Below are positions 30,001 to 37,547 of a stretch of 63,567 nucleotides of DNA, one piece after another (the stretch's first letter is position 1; every line of letters starts with the position of its first letter). The stretch spans positions 1-63,567 of IMG/VR virus record IMGVR_UViG_3300030430_004778; one strand, 5' to 3'. Source of the DNA: a virus. The notes under the pieces were generated by a model. That model had not been told where the DNA came from, searched no databases, and saw only the letters and a program-made list of their open reading frames with translations. The position numbers were made by a program, and so were the translations under genes.

Positions 30001-32392
30001 GAATAGCTGAGTATATAGCTAAACAAAGGTAGTATCTTTTTGTAGGGTCAGAAAAAACACCCTCTTGTGGATCGAAAAAATATGCATCTAAAGCTCCAAC
30101 ACCAAATTTTTCTAAACTGTTTAATATGTTAAATGGAGAATTAGTCTCAGATTGTAATCTTTGCAATTCATCAACAATTCTTTTCAATCCATTCTGTAAG
30201 TTAAAATTAAAATCATTTTTCTTTTGCCGTAAAGACTTACCGGAATATTGCGGAGCGCCAGTAGAAAAATTAAAAAATGGGTCGACATCATTATCAAAAC
30301 CATCTAAAGAAACTAAATTTAACTGTGTTGCTGAATTTTGTTCTTTTTGGTTTGTATCCCCATTGTATGAGAATGCAGTGTAGTTTTTATCAGAAAATAA
30401 AGCATTCTTTTCTTCATTTGTGAGATAAGGGTCTAGTATTATTAAATTTGGAATAACCGTCTCCAACAACAATTCATATATCTTTATTTGTCTTTCGCCG
30501 TTTGTTATTGCTTGTTCTATGTTATTCTTCTTTAGTGTCTGTTTAGGTATTTCTGTATTGTAATACGTTAACAAATCTTGTAGATTTTGTGGTATGTTGT
30601 TATTGAAAACCGACACTTGTTGCTCTAGCTTGGCTTGTTCTTTTTGTAACTCTTCGATTCTTTTGTTTACTGTTTCAAGTCTTTGTTTTAGCCCAGAATA
30701 AGGTATGGTTTTTACATTTTCAAAGTCGCCTAGTTTCTTCGGTGCATACTTAAATTCATCAACGTGGTCTTTAACTAAACCAAAGTTATCACTCAGATTG
30801 GTATGAAATAAAGACACACCGGTTTTTGTAAGCCAAGAAAGAAGAGTTTGAGAATCCTGCACCAAAGACGGTGTTTTTTTTAATCCCTCACCAATGATTC
30901 CTTCTGCAACGTTTTTTTGTAATTGTTCATCTAGTAACCTGTTAAAATATATATCTTTTAATTCTGTGGCTAAATCTTTAGCGATTCCATCATCCATCTC
31001 ATCGAGTGCTTGTATTATAGCTTCTTTGTGCTTATCAAACTCTTTTAACACTGGTTGACAAAGGTAGTCTAAAAGTTCGTCCAAGGGGATTAGCTTAAGA
31101 AGACACTTAGCTGATAGTGATAATAAATCTGGTATGCTAATATAGTTCAAAAGTTGTTCGAATATATCGTCAACATCCTCTATCCTTTCAAATTTTCCGC
31201 TAATCCAAGCGTCACCAAGAGCATCCCCTATTTGTTCATATTGTTTTGATACTTCTTTTTGTAATTTTCCTCTCAAAGCATCAGGAATTTGTGAACTATC
31301 GATAAAAAACCTTTTGCGTAAATCATCATCTAGTATCCTAATATCTCCAATAATAAATTTTTCAACCAAATCTCTTGTTATTTCACTTGATGCTATGCTA
31401 GTGCGAGGGTACAAATATTTATTTAAGAAAACTCTTACCGTATCAGAGCTAAAAAATATACTTGTTTGGGAAGTTATATCATTAGCCTCTCTGGATATTG
31501 ACTTATTGTATTTATTGTAAATCCTTGCTAGGTTGTATATTACAGAATTTGTAGTGCTATCTCTAAAAAAATTATATGAAGAAGAATCAGTAATACCTTG
31601 ACCATTCTTTAGCGGCGCTCCATCTGTTCCTGCTTTGATAAAAGCAAACTTTTTAAACTTATAATTTTCTTTATCAAAAATTACTTTTATATAATCATTA
31701 TCATTAAATTTAATTGATGCATTATCTAAAATTGTTTTTACTATAGAGGGAAAAGTTTGAACTGATTCTGCGTGATAATTTAAATTTATTGGCTTATCTA
31801 GCGTGATACCAAAATAATTAAGTCTTCTTTGGGCATCTTTTAGTGCCAATGAAGCCGTAGTGGTAAGCAACCTCAAGTCGCCAATTCTATAAAATGACAC
31901 CAAATCTTCACCACTTTCATAAGACATATTTCTAGTAGAGGGCGCAGCAGTTTTTTTGTTTTTTTTAGTCGCTGACGTGCTGCCAGTGCTAGCCGATTTT
32001 TTAACAACACTAGGTTTAGGCGCTGTAGGGCTTGCATTGTCCTCGAATAGTTGTTGATTTGCTAACACTGCCGGCATCGCTCTTATAAGAGCTATAAATC
32101 CACCTCGACTCCCCCGAAAGCTGAAGCTAATAGAGTTTGGAAGGTAGTCATTCAAGCTCTGTAGAGTTAGTTTTGTTTTTTCTTCTATGAATTTTATTCT
32201 ATCTGAATCTGGCTTATTTCTATCAATCTCATCAGTAAAAAACCAAAAAGTCATTATGCCTGTATCTTGTTCAAAATAAATTAGCTTATTGTACCATGCT
32301 TGTTTTACTGCATCTGTGGTATTTCCGGCGGTCCAGCCGTTAGAAAGTGTGTTTTTTCCATTGGCTAAGGTACATTTAGAATAAATACTCAT
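24080..32392 (-). CDS. Giant baseplate-region protein, 2770 aa
   Basis: Not recognised by family. It starts MSIYSKCTLANGKNTLSNGW with AGGGG 7 nt before the ATG. A clear coiled coil lies near residues 565-600 (KQRLETVNKRIEELQKEQAK). A hydrophobic stretch around 790-805 (CLAIYSAIPAVGYAIYLLV) could be a membrane segment or buried core. The rest is acidic and Asn/Lys/Phe-rich, with no catalytic motif seen. Its place between the spike/hub-like genes and gp25-gp6 suggests a large baseplate component, perhaps replacing several T4 wedge proteins; that is inference. Confidence 0.7.
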   Translation of the reverse strand: MSIYSKCTLANGKNTLSNGWTAGNTTDAVKQAWYNKLIYFEQDTGIMTFWFFTDEIDRNKPDSDRIKFIEEKTKLTLQSLNDYLPNSISFSFRGSRGGFIALIRAMPAVLANQQLFEDNASPTAPKPSVVKKSASTGSTSATKKNKKTAAPSTRNMSYESGEDLVSFYRIGDLRLLTTTASLALKDAQRRLNYFGITLDKPINLNYHAESVQTFPSIVKTILDNASIKFNDNDYIKVIFDKENYKFKKFAFIKAGTDGAPLKNGQGITDSSSYNFFRDSTTNSVIYNLARIYNKYNKSISREANDITSQTSIFFSSDTVRVFLNKYLYPRTSIASSEITRDLVEKFIIGDIRILDDDLRKRFFIDSSQIPDALRGKLQKEVSKQYEQIGDALGDAWISGKFERIEDVDDIFEQLLNYISIPDLLSLSAKCLLKLIPLDELLDYLCQPVLKEFDKHKEAIIQALDEMDDGIAKDLATELKDIYFNRLLDEQLQKNVAEGIIGEGLKKTPSLVQDSQTLLSWLTKTGVSLFHTNLSDNFGLVKDHVDEFKYAPKKLGDFENVKTIPYSGLKQRLETVNKRIEELQKEQAKLEQQVSVFNNNIPQNLQDLLTYYNTEIPKQTLKKNNIEQAITNGERQIKIYELLLETVIPNLIILDPYLTNEEKNALFSDKNYTAFSYNGDTNQKEQNSATQLNLVSLDGFDNDVDPFFNFSTGAPQYSGKSLRQKKNDFNFNLQNGLKRIVDELQRLQSETNSPFNILNSLEKFGVGALDAYFFDPQEGVFSDPTKRYYLCLAIYSAIPAVGYAIYLLVDNTEDVADFLEDQGKAIYEALKKKLEIFGRVDYPFLDIIGEFVDSLIQIGLNFGRDLLINGIMYVISETVKACSDQERVNAPYNPTGAIDLSGYMASSTNKGSDTAAGDSTDTITYKEILSKDKLMTASLFDTILSKLSETFSINEIASLLDETARDSLYVKAINALDSLTPTPLSKESAFYKYYVNEAGIRELFDIISKSIDPALIVNFQHDYNKQKQVLLDICFGYDDSALGSLFEGLDDDAIREALAANYASKVEVVEEIVEKAIGPLLGENIAPDPCEAGIKYFTDAEKFTLKTVASSIFESLNKSTEVAVDMSKKAFLNTRRGLSNYGSLSPDYGEASVDFYSVYGNPENEQIFNDFTKQNKVAGLENYKQILQLSEDLKLDYATFENNRQVVSLNYQNIPVKQTIQFRFDSADNQINFAYSNLKNKNKNELEPFVDIASYQERNYFAKRQLQREDLEGPGILDSDLNLITSPEYILFNTSDGVITQPEYSSFIKESIGDILYYEKIQSEDIYSVLLNSIFKDMLLYPFKTGLYFLENFNKLNLNKLITTDLQQIQSGQLTDKCFLGFMDNSVLTTQTLNLAERIACYAKDSPTIAPSNVALLKVSFDAFIRSIALQEMMKSFFVIGLFPKDLVFDTISPTSNSIYEQIIKINTIKAVESAVTGGRTSYEKFYDDVFVRFITDITRIIFQNNDITDTQAFNFVVNSQIQFIKDQFKKAYENGFGVNTTTIFGTTEYQLLKEQTSFADLDDTVNDALLDVNDAQFTYSEKLRAIQNDGMATFYQGVIDSVRDFDARSYLDSNEEQKILIAQDKDEATPYKIPFYRLENNEEKEYFDNEDFLFKSSALLDKLTFGNDKGFVLQKYIEIKPNATIMSNTFDPEVKNTIEQFLLKASAMLEPSGFKEQKIYRKKLKLLFYESKLFMMFPQAIDFIHSLDDFSPAPPFTDSVLWKYYYDFRRITKPTIGPYSPEPEHEVDKVNFDLFYWIFKLNYDKPEEFFANEKSMEWYQFIKTADNGELFKKINLSLNGKIKLNDFTHLLNKYIYHEYTDETGGFNIVDSPWGGPFSKDFLSEEDISLEPGQLLNNADFGSYLNSLYLKNSKTRISEFFEFLSFENIYGTQNNGGYSGYAGIDMKIVEDFYDFLQDKIKDPQEYFDNLSFFEWLYTQKTYKILDVQTVIRIETKIPEPKEESSNIPKFTLSGELSSKIFNDTDSEQIHDQRQLELLKEKIGVEEIASEDGSKYLFSAPIYELKQRIPTLSWLEFFVAIDKKSYLNESFYKLDENPNNNLKLNDLLFSNDTKDIFSYYQKLKAFSDPEQKEITTIKLSRYYSTFWWNINGKVFTLSELLDKIYTAGTIDGISIYDILTQESLESFYKEDYVPEENYSDENDTYYPSYLDDDLKKIKVSGERLFIKSMADNGDLPPEEYTAIVKQVLKAASVKNAPTENSGEDLDPSIKKTMNLLRGAIDPKGDFFPNVQPYIQLNENFDWGWPYYGGSFEFQDFSTAQNTKEPLPPSPINYQDTLMEEFVGTVYAPGFNFDFRTPKRQPIGCTQNPRTHEDSIREINFIQEGKGIWVTDQEIEVYKETKETVWDSSQGFFGAFVEKTKIELESTIFYTGWIFPKSGYDEIDFANTDSYYLALNTTKNGLTFLAYKGDSWPSGKSLPLFPHDQKALKADGGKSSLSMYPDPPSVGGYDADGQPQATYTVRITSKKIPTVLHNVGGDFAYVKQRFMKVKFGCVKGGLGAETQQILTKEIPGQFPSVYDLFSVMIKSESDKEAFVDFLNCFFIKEQTTIIALLHRIMTEEHYPQIERMFRRPIYNALANIRSTVGALTGDYQEDNEPSNFEKIDMFLDGAGEFGLDLLKSFLRATASTVDPTWRTPWFLPGPLTPFGVAAKLLDEDFDKEKTKAGTPKKQATLICADSFKASAEFFDNYTKVYEQVLGPKEANKNSDNEPDSN

Positions 32393-32451
32393 TTATAAAC
32401 CCCTAATTTGTCCTGTTTTTTTCACTTAGAATGTTATAAGCCCCTAATTTA
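32393..32451 (-). repeat. Short direct repeat at the RBS of the 2770-aa gene
   Basis: Two 18-nt copies (32393-32410 and 32434-32451, 41 nt apart, 16 of 18 identical) of AAATTAGGGG(C/T)TTATAA on the minus strand. The downstream copy supplies the ribosome binding site of the 2770-aa gene; the upstream copy lies inside the end of the 532-aa gene. Confidence 0.4.
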
Positions 32452-34001
32452 CTAAATGCATTACTATCGTTATTAACTCTGGTAATCGCTGTTTTTTTGG
32501 CTTTTACTTGCAATGACAAGGCTTCAACCAAAACGCTGGCGCCACCAAACACTGCTTCTTCAGATGCTAACCCTTTGCCTCCATTAATAGCTAATGGATT
32601 AGTCCCTTGCGTGGCAGCGGTTGCTAAAAATATCGAAAAAGGATCATAATGTGAGTGTTTTTGCATTGCTGCGTTAAATTTTGTTTGGCTTGTTATGTGC
32701 TCAAAAATAATTGCACGTAATTTACTTACAACATTTGATAGATTTTTTAAGTAAACAATTAAATTATCACCTTTTACCAATGGCTGTAAATCACTATCGT
32801 CATTTCCCGCTATTAAATCTATTCCATACTTTGCGTATTGTCTGCCTCCACGAGTGTTGTTCTTGTCTGTTCCCGTGACCAATCTTATTCCAGAAGCCCT
32901 AGACATAATTAGCACATCGTCAGCTTTCATTGCGACCAGAGATAACCCTTGTCTAGTTTCGGTATTTCCTTTTTTTAAAAATGGTTTTATAGCTTTAGAG
33001 TATGTGCCCCCAGCAACACCTTCAAAAAACAAACTATCAACATCTGCCTTTTGTGAAACGTAAACATAAGATGAATCGCTAACTAAACTAATTGGTTGAG
33101 GGTTTATTAATTCTTCTTTATCGGTGTCCTCGGAATATTCTACCGGTTCAATGTTTTCAGAAGACATTCCCGCGTACATATAAACTGCGCCAGATTTAGT
33201 GTGCCCACGAAACCTATAGATTTCATCTCTAGAGCATATAATTCCAGAATTATTTTCACTAACTAGGTAAGAATCACCTGGGTAATATATTGGCGCTGGA
33301 ACTGGTTCTATTAATCTACTACCTCCGACACCTTTAAGTTTGTTGGTGGAATCTTTTGAAAGATTAGCAAATAGACTATTCTCAGCTGTGGGCATTCCAT
33401 CCATCTGAATAACTGGTCTTTTTGTTTCTGTTTGTAATTTATCTCCGAAAAGTGCTTTAGATAAGCTTTTATTTGATTCTTTTGGTGTTTGATAATCAGA
33501 AAAAGGTCCATTGGTGACATCTTCTTCGATCTCTTTATTAGAGTGCGCCGGATCTGCTCCAGGAGCTATTTGTTTTGAGGCTTCATATAAAGATAAATTA
33601 TCTTCTTTTAGCTTATTTAAATAATCCAAACTTTTTTGAAGCGCACTGTTGTCACCCTCAAAAAATCCAAGCGTATCTTCTAGACCTAAAGTAACAGTAT
33701 AATAATCATTAAGCTTATCATAATCTAAATTGCTTAATGATAGGTTGACTGTATAATTAATAATCATTTGTTCATATTTTGATTTATCTATATTTGTTGG
33801 TGTATTAGAAGCATTAAATATATCCGCTATAGAATTTATAAACTTTGATTGTTCGTCTGGAAGAATATAAACAGTAGTTTCTTTTTTAAGACTAAAATCA
33901 CTTTCTGTAACTTTTAATAAACTAATAGCAATAGATATTTTTTTTTGTGATTCTGCAACAGAAGTGGCATATGCCTGTAATACTATAGTTTGTTTAGCCA
34001 T
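32403..34001 (-). CDS. Probable baseplate hub/spike-region structural protein, 532 aa
   Basis: Not firmly recognised. The N-terminal about 120 residues are helical. The middle is Ser/Lys rich. The C-terminal half is beta-rich with DEIYRFRGHTKSGAVYMYAG, QGLSLVAMKADDVLIMSRAS and GIDLIAGNDDSDLQPLVKG, followed by a helical end. That beta segment with GxxLVxGxD repeats recalls spike or needle proteins. It lies directly after the tail amidase: the frameshift-corrected end of that gene is 2 nt before this ATG. A hub/spike role is inference from position. Confidence 0.65.
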   Translation of the reverse strand: MAKQTIVLQAYATSVAESQKKISIAISLLKVTESDFSLKKETTVYILPDEQSKFINSIADIFNASNTPTNIDKSKYEQMIINYTVNLSLSNLDYDKLNDYYTVTLGLEDTLGFFEGDNSALQKSLDYLNKLKEDNLSLYEASKQIAPGADPAHSNKEIEEDVTNGPFSDYQTPKESNKSLSKALFGDKLQTETKRPVIQMDGMPTAENSLFANLSKDSTNKLKGVGGSRLIEPVPAPIYYPGDSYLVSENNSGIICSRDEIYRFRGHTKSGAVYMYAGMSSENIEPVEYSEDTDKEELINPQPISLVSDSSYVYVSQKADVDSLFFEGVAGGTYSKAIKPFLKKGNTETRQGLSLVAMKADDVLIMSRASGIRLVTGTDKNNTRGGRQYAKYGIDLIAGNDDSDLQPLVKGDNLIVYLKNLSNVVSKLRAIIFEHITSQTKFNAAMQKHSHYDPFSIFLATAATQGTNPLAINGGKGLASEEAVFGGASVLVEALSLQVKAKKTAITRVNNDSNAFSKLGAYNILSEKNRTN

Positions 34002-34019
34002 TTTTATTTAATCACCATT

Positions 34020-35744
34020 TTAAATTCTTTTTTTCCACTCACAATATATGCACCTAAACCATACAAAGTTCTTGCTGAAGATGTATGATGGTAATCTAGT
34101 AATTGCTGTATTCGTTGGATATGGGCGCGGGGCTGACGACATGTGAGCGCTCAATGTCTTTAAATCTTTATATTTTCCTGTAAACTTGTAATTTGCGTCA
34201 AAAATTCCAAGTTCTTTTGCTTTTTCTTTTGCGCCCACTGCAGCGTATATAACCTTTACAGCCATGTAAGCCTGTTTTGCAGTCAATTCTTTTCGCATAC
34301 GAAGAAAAGTGTAAAGTTCAGCTACGCGACCGTCTGTTCTACTGTCGTCATATGATCCATGTGCCACTATACCAGCAAACTTCTCACCTTTAGAGTTTTT
34401 ATCAGACACTAATTTTGCAGCAGTAGTGCTGTGCCCAATAGACCATTCTTCTGTAGATTCATCATAAGCAGGAAAGCCTATATTCCCATTTCTTCCTGTT
34501 TCTGCTTTAAGAGCGCTACGTCCCGGTACAAATTGACCATTGTATTTTATTGGATCGCTTAATGAACCGGTGCCTTTCACTGCTTTCAATTGATCAGAGA
34601 AGATTACTTTTTTAATTGCGACATAGGTAGCCTCTAATGTATCTGCATCTATTATTCTTTCTAGTCTTCTAGAAGTGCCTCCTTTTATTAAATTACCAAC
34701 CGTGTCTAAATAAAATGGCTCTTTTTTATAATTCTTTGGATCAAATCCAGCTGCTTGGTATTTTCTGATTAAATAAGTTGGTAAATGCATGGCATCTGCT
34801 AGCGGCACTAGAAAATTTCTTATTGCGTCTCTGCCGGTCGGTGGCGTCCCGCTCTTAAGGGCATCAATTGCAGCCTGTCTTTTATTACTTATATTATTTG
34901 CCGAGCCATTATACCAAATTGGCTTATTAATTACATCAAAACCAACGGATACTTTATTTAAGCCGCTAGATCCAGCATGTACTGTCACTCTATCTAAATC
35001 AGCGTATTGATATCTTGCAATATTAGCACCACCACCAACGCTAAAATGAGTTCCTAACGCCCCACGAGCGTTTAATGCTTTAAGCAATTTTTCTCTAGTG
35101 CTTGTGTCGGAGTCATGAATAACTATAAAGAATATATCATCTAATTTTCGTTTTCTATTTAAAGTGAAAACTGTGGTTTCAGTATCAAAGCCTCGTATGG
35201 AAGAGCTTACCTCTCTTACTGTTTTACTACCACGTCTTTCTCCTAAATCTGGGATTCTCCATTCCCCGGCTGCACTCCCTGCCACCGCGCCAACCAATTT
35301 TCCAACCTCTAATAATAAAGGATCTGAGAAGTTACTAACATTGCCATAAGTAACGACTAGTGTTGTGCCGGGAGCAATTGCGTCTGAGCTGTCACCTGGG
35401 ATCGGGTTAAAACTTGATTTTAGTCCCACATATGTTGGATATAAAGCCAGTGTTGCATAATCATCGCCACTAGTTGGTTTAGGCAGGAGACTGTGTATTT
35501 CTGGTACACGAGCTTTAACTCTAACTAAATCTTTATGTTCTTGAGCTTTGTTTTCAAGCTTATAAAGACAAACTGCGTTAAACTTTATTTGTTTTGCCAG
35601 TCTATCTTTTGTATAGTTTTTTTCTAGTGCATATTTTAATTGAGTTTCAGCTGTTTGCAAAACATCAAGATCTAAATTTTCCTGATCTGTTTCTTTTTCT
35701 AAAAAACTAGTATTAGAAACTACATTATCTGCATCTATGCTCAT
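34020..35744 (-). CDS. Tail-associated N-acetylmuramoyl-L-alanine amidase (Amidase_2-like), with C-terminal frameshift
   Basis: Residues about 60-150 look like a gp5-type OB domain (DLVRVKARVPEIHSLLPKP). Then comes an Amidase_2/PGRP-like core: FFIVIHDSD, THFSVGGGANIARY, VTVHAGSSGLN, and later IVAHGSYDDSRTDGR. The His of IHD, the His of VHAG and the late His/Asp region are the expected zinc-binding positions. It should cut the peptide from MurNAc during tail penetration. The last about 36 codons read oddly; skipping one C in the CCCC run at 34129-34132 gives a natural ending (RAHIQRIQQLLDYHH..., GLGAYIVSGKK) that stops at 34004, 2 nt before the next gene. AAGGAG precedes ATG 35744. Confidence 0.8.
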   Translation of the reverse strand: MSIDADNVVSNTSFLEKETDQENLDLDVLQTAETQLKYALEKNYTKDRLAKQIKFNAVCLYKLENKAQEHKDLVRVKARVPEIHSLLPKPTSGDDYATLALYPTYVGLKSSFNPIPGDSSDAIAPGTTLVVTYGNVSNFSDPLLLEVGKLVGAVAGSAAGEWRIPDLGERRGSKTVREVSSSIRGFDTETTVFTLNRKRKLDDIFFIVIHDSDTSTREKLLKALNARGALGTHFSVGGGANIARYQYADLDRVTVHAGSSGLNKVSVGFDVINKPIWYNGSANNISNKRQAAIDALKSGTPPTGRDAIRNFLVPLADAMHLPTYLIRKYQAAGFDPKNYKKEPFYLDTVGNLIKGGTSRRLERIIDADTLEATYVAIKKVIFSDQLKAVKGTGSLSDPIKYNGQFVPGRSALKAETGRNGNIGFPAYDESTEEWSIGHSTTAAKLVSDKNSKGEKFAGIVAHGSYDDSRTDGRVAELYTFLRMRKELTAKQAYMAVKVIYAAVGAKEKAKELGIFDANYKFTGKYKDLKTLSAHMSSAPRPYPTNTAITRLPSYIFSKNFVWFRCIYCEWKKRI

Positions 35745-35750
35745 AACTTT

Positions 35751-36047
35751 TTATTTTTCTCCTTGAATTACATCAAAAAGAGACTTTTTATCTTCCTCCG
35801 ATAATTGCACACTCGTATCGGTTTTCTTAGCCATAATTGACGTAAGTTTTACTAATTGCTCATTGGACCTCTGTAAGGTTTCTACATACTTGGCTGCGAT
35901 TAAACCAAGATCTTTGTGAGTTTCTTGACCATTGGTAATTTCTGCAAATACTTGTGTAAGGAGTGTGGAAGTAATATCGCGGTCGTCACGAATATTATCA
36001 ATCGCTTCTTTAATATAAGCTTCTATGTCTTTTACTGATCGTCCCAT
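35751..36047 (-). CDS. Small helical protein between sigma and tail genes, 98 aa
   Basis: Not recognised with confidence. Almost entirely helical and acidic (DIEAYIKEAIDNIRDDRD, then AAKYVETLQRSNEQLVKL). The start ATG overlaps the end of the sigma-factor gene by 16 nt, so it is translationally coupled to it. The size and the helical IAAKYVETLQRSNEQLVKL segment are weakly reminiscent of T4-type small terminase subunits. A late-transcription accessory role is another possibility given the neighbour. Neither can be shown here. Confidence 0.55.
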   Translation of the reverse strand: MGRSVKDIEAYIKEAIDNIRDDRDITSTLLTQVFAEITNGQETHKDLGLIAAKYVETLQRSNEQLVKLTSIMAKKTDTSVQLSEEDKKSLFDVIQGEK

Positions 36048-36730
36048 TCTTTTTTAAACTCCGCGTAGCGTTTTCTTACTTTATTAAGAGAACTTACAAC
36101 CTGCTTTGTATTTAATCCAGTAATCTCTCTAATATATAAGTAAATAGCTTTTTTATTAAAAATTTCTATATTGTTTGCTTCGCTAAAAAGAATCTCAATT
36201 GCCTGAATTGTCTTTACTTCGTTTTCTCTAAGAGGCATTTTCTTCCAGTCTTGAATTTCTTTATTGAGGTGTAAAAAAAATTCGTGTTTGTTTCTATCCT
36301 CTATGTAGGTGTTATGAACTACTAATTTCTGGATTGATGGAATGTTTGATTTATCTGAGTGGCTTAAAAAATATTCCTCTAGGTGAGTTTCTCTTTTTGC
36401 TTTTTTAGATGTCTTTTTTACCTCTGCTATAAACCAGTTTTTTGAAACAACACTAAAATAGGTAAACGCTTTAGAGCCTTTTTCTGGGTCAAAGTTATTG
36501 AGAACTGTAATCAGCCAATTTTTACAATCGTCTTTAAGAGAATCAATATTGGGAAGAGAAGTAAATTTGTAGGTATAAACAATTTTGTCTACCATTTCAT
36601 CAAACACTGGACCTATATAAACTTTGTAAAGTTCATTTCTTCTTTTTGAGTCTTGTGTTTGACAATATTCTACTATTGCGTCTTGATGTTCTCTTCTAAA
36701 ATAATGATTTTTAGTTCTCTTCCTCGCCAT
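36032..36730 (-). CDS. Late-transcription sigma factor, T4 gp55-like
   Basis: 232 aa (T4 gp55 is 185). The central segment NFDPEKGSKAFTYFSVVSKN, followed by WFIAEVKKTSKKAKRE, matches the sigma region 2 signature of gp55 (LHNFDETK, then AYITQACFNAFVQRIKKE). This region binds core RNA polymerase and the late -10 element. The C-terminus ends with aromatic and acidic residues (FKKEWDDQ), where gp55 carries its sliding-clamp-binding tail. The start overlaps the upstream gene by 20 nt with GAGG 6 nt before ATG. A gp55 homologue predicts TATAAATA-type late promoters. Confidence 0.8.
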   Translation of the reverse strand: MARKRTKNHYFRREHQDAIVEYCQTQDSKRRNELYKVYIGPVFDEMVDKIVYTYKFTSLPNIDSLKDDCKNWLITVLNNFDPEKGSKAFTYFSVVSKNWFIAEVKKTSKKAKRETHLEEYFLSHSDKSNIPSIQKLVVHNTYIEDRNKHEFFLHLNKEIQDWKKMPLRENEVKTIQAIEILFSEANNIEIFNKKAIYLYIREITGLNTKQVVSSLNKVRKRYAEFKKEWDDQ

Positions 36731-36998
36731 AATCTTCCTCTTGTCTCAAGACACGCTGAAAACTTTGGCATTCTTCAACAAGCGCTTTTGAGTGGCGAAG
36801 TAAGTTTCCTAATGTTTCATCACCGTAAAAACGTTCAAGTCCATTAACAATGTCAATGTGTTCTCTATATTCCTCTAATGTTTCACTAAAAGTGTCTAGT
36901 TCCTCCTGAAAAGTTAAAAATCTTTTTAGAAGTTGGATGATGTACCAAACAAAAATGAAATTGAGAATAACCGAGATAGCCAAGAAAAAGTGCGTCAT
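36711..36998 (-). CDS. Membrane-anchored coiled-coil small protein, 95 aa
   Basis: Residues about 3-25 are a strongly hydrophobic segment (FFLAISVILNFIFVWYIIQL). An acidic, coiled-coil-like helix follows (FQEELDTFSETLEEYREHID), then a polar tail ending in EEDYGEEEN. The layout predicts an inner-membrane anchor with a cytoplasmic coiled coil. It overlaps the zinc-ribbon gene by 4 nt upstream (ATGA) and the gp55-like gene by 20 nt downstream. Similar small membrane proteins occur next to late sigma genes in marine T4-like phages; function unknown. Confidence 0.65.
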   Translation of the reverse strand: MTHFFLAISVILNFIFVWYIIQLLKRFLTFQEELDTFSETLEEYREHIDIVNGLERFYGDETLGNLLRHSKALVEECQSFQRVLRQEEDYGEEEN

Positions 36999-37243
36999 CT
37001 GCTAGTATCTAGTTCCTTTTTTTGATTTATTAAATCTTGTTTTGAGCTTTCTATAAACTCATTTGTTAAATCGCCAACTTTTTTTATTTTATCTTGTTTT
37101 TTCGCGTTGTAAGAGAAGTTAGTAGGCTTTCTCCCAATATTTTTAGAAGAACACCAAGGGCACTCTTCTATTGTTTCAGACATTAGATGATTCTCTTTCC
37201 ATTCACCTAAACAATCTCCACATTGATAAACATAGATTGGCAA
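36995..37243 (-). CDS. FmdB-like zinc-ribbon protein, 82 aa, TTG start
   Basis: The N-terminus PIYVYQCGDC is the hallmark of FmdB-type zinc ribbons (usually MPIYEYRCxxC), with a second CPWCSS pair completing a four-Cys zinc site. A longer ATG frame exists to 37291, but it overlaps the upstream gene by 37 nt. A TTG at 37243 gives exactly MPIYVYQC and has AAGGA 8 nt before it, so I choose TTG. The C-terminus is Lys-rich. Role unknown; zinc ribbons of this size often act as regulatory or RNA polymerase-associated factors, and it is next to the late sigma gene. Confidence 0.7.
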   Translation of the reverse strand: MPIYVYQCGDCLGEWKENHLMSETIEECPWCSSKNIGRKPTNFSYNAKKQDKIKKVGDLTNEFIESSKQDLINQKKELDTSR

Positions 37244-37254
37244 CTTATTTTTCC

Positions 37255-37482
37255 TTATGTGTCTTCCGGTTGATCGCAAATGACATCCCAATCTCTAGTT
37301 GTTTCTTCGTTAACTTTTACTAGAGGTGGATTTAAAACCACTAGCCCTTCAGGTGACTCAGTTATCTTAAAGCTTTCCAATACTGGAACTATATCAGATT
37401 GTTCCATTAAAGATTTTTGAAGTGCCATCATTAGAGCACCTATTGCTTGTTTAGATAAATTTGTGTGTTTAATTTCAGTCAT
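37255..37482 (-). CDS. Small conserved-type protein, 75 aa
   Basis: Not recognised by function. MTEIKHTNLSKQAIGALMMA begins an amphipathic helix, followed by a beta segment (ESPEGLVVLNPPLVKV) and an acidic end. I have an impression that proteins of this type occur in T4-like marine phages, but cannot name one. The start has AAAGGA about 8 nt upstream. It is the first gene after the phosphonate cluster, and a 6-bp hairpin precedes its RBS. Confidence 0.6.
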   Translation of the reverse strand: MTEIKHTNLSKQAIGALMMALQKSLMEQSDIVPVLESFKITESPEGLVVLNPPLVKVNEETTRDWDVICDQPEDT

Positions 37483-37496
37483 TATAAAATCCTTTA

Positions 37497-37515
37497 ACAG
37501 TTTGTTTACAACTGT
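37497..37515 (-). promoter_or_regulatory. Inverted repeat upstream of the 75-aa gene
   Basis: ACAGTT and AACTGT arms flank a 7-nt loop in the 65-nt gap between the cytidylyltransferase and the 75-aa gene, just before AAAGGA. A second, AT-only inverted repeat (AAAAATTA/TAATTTTT, 37543-37559) overlaps the cytidylyltransferase stop. The pair may mark a weak operon boundary: a transcript end followed by a regulated start. Confidence 0.3.
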
Positions 37516-37547
37516 ATTTACTTACTTTACTAATTTTACTACAAAAA

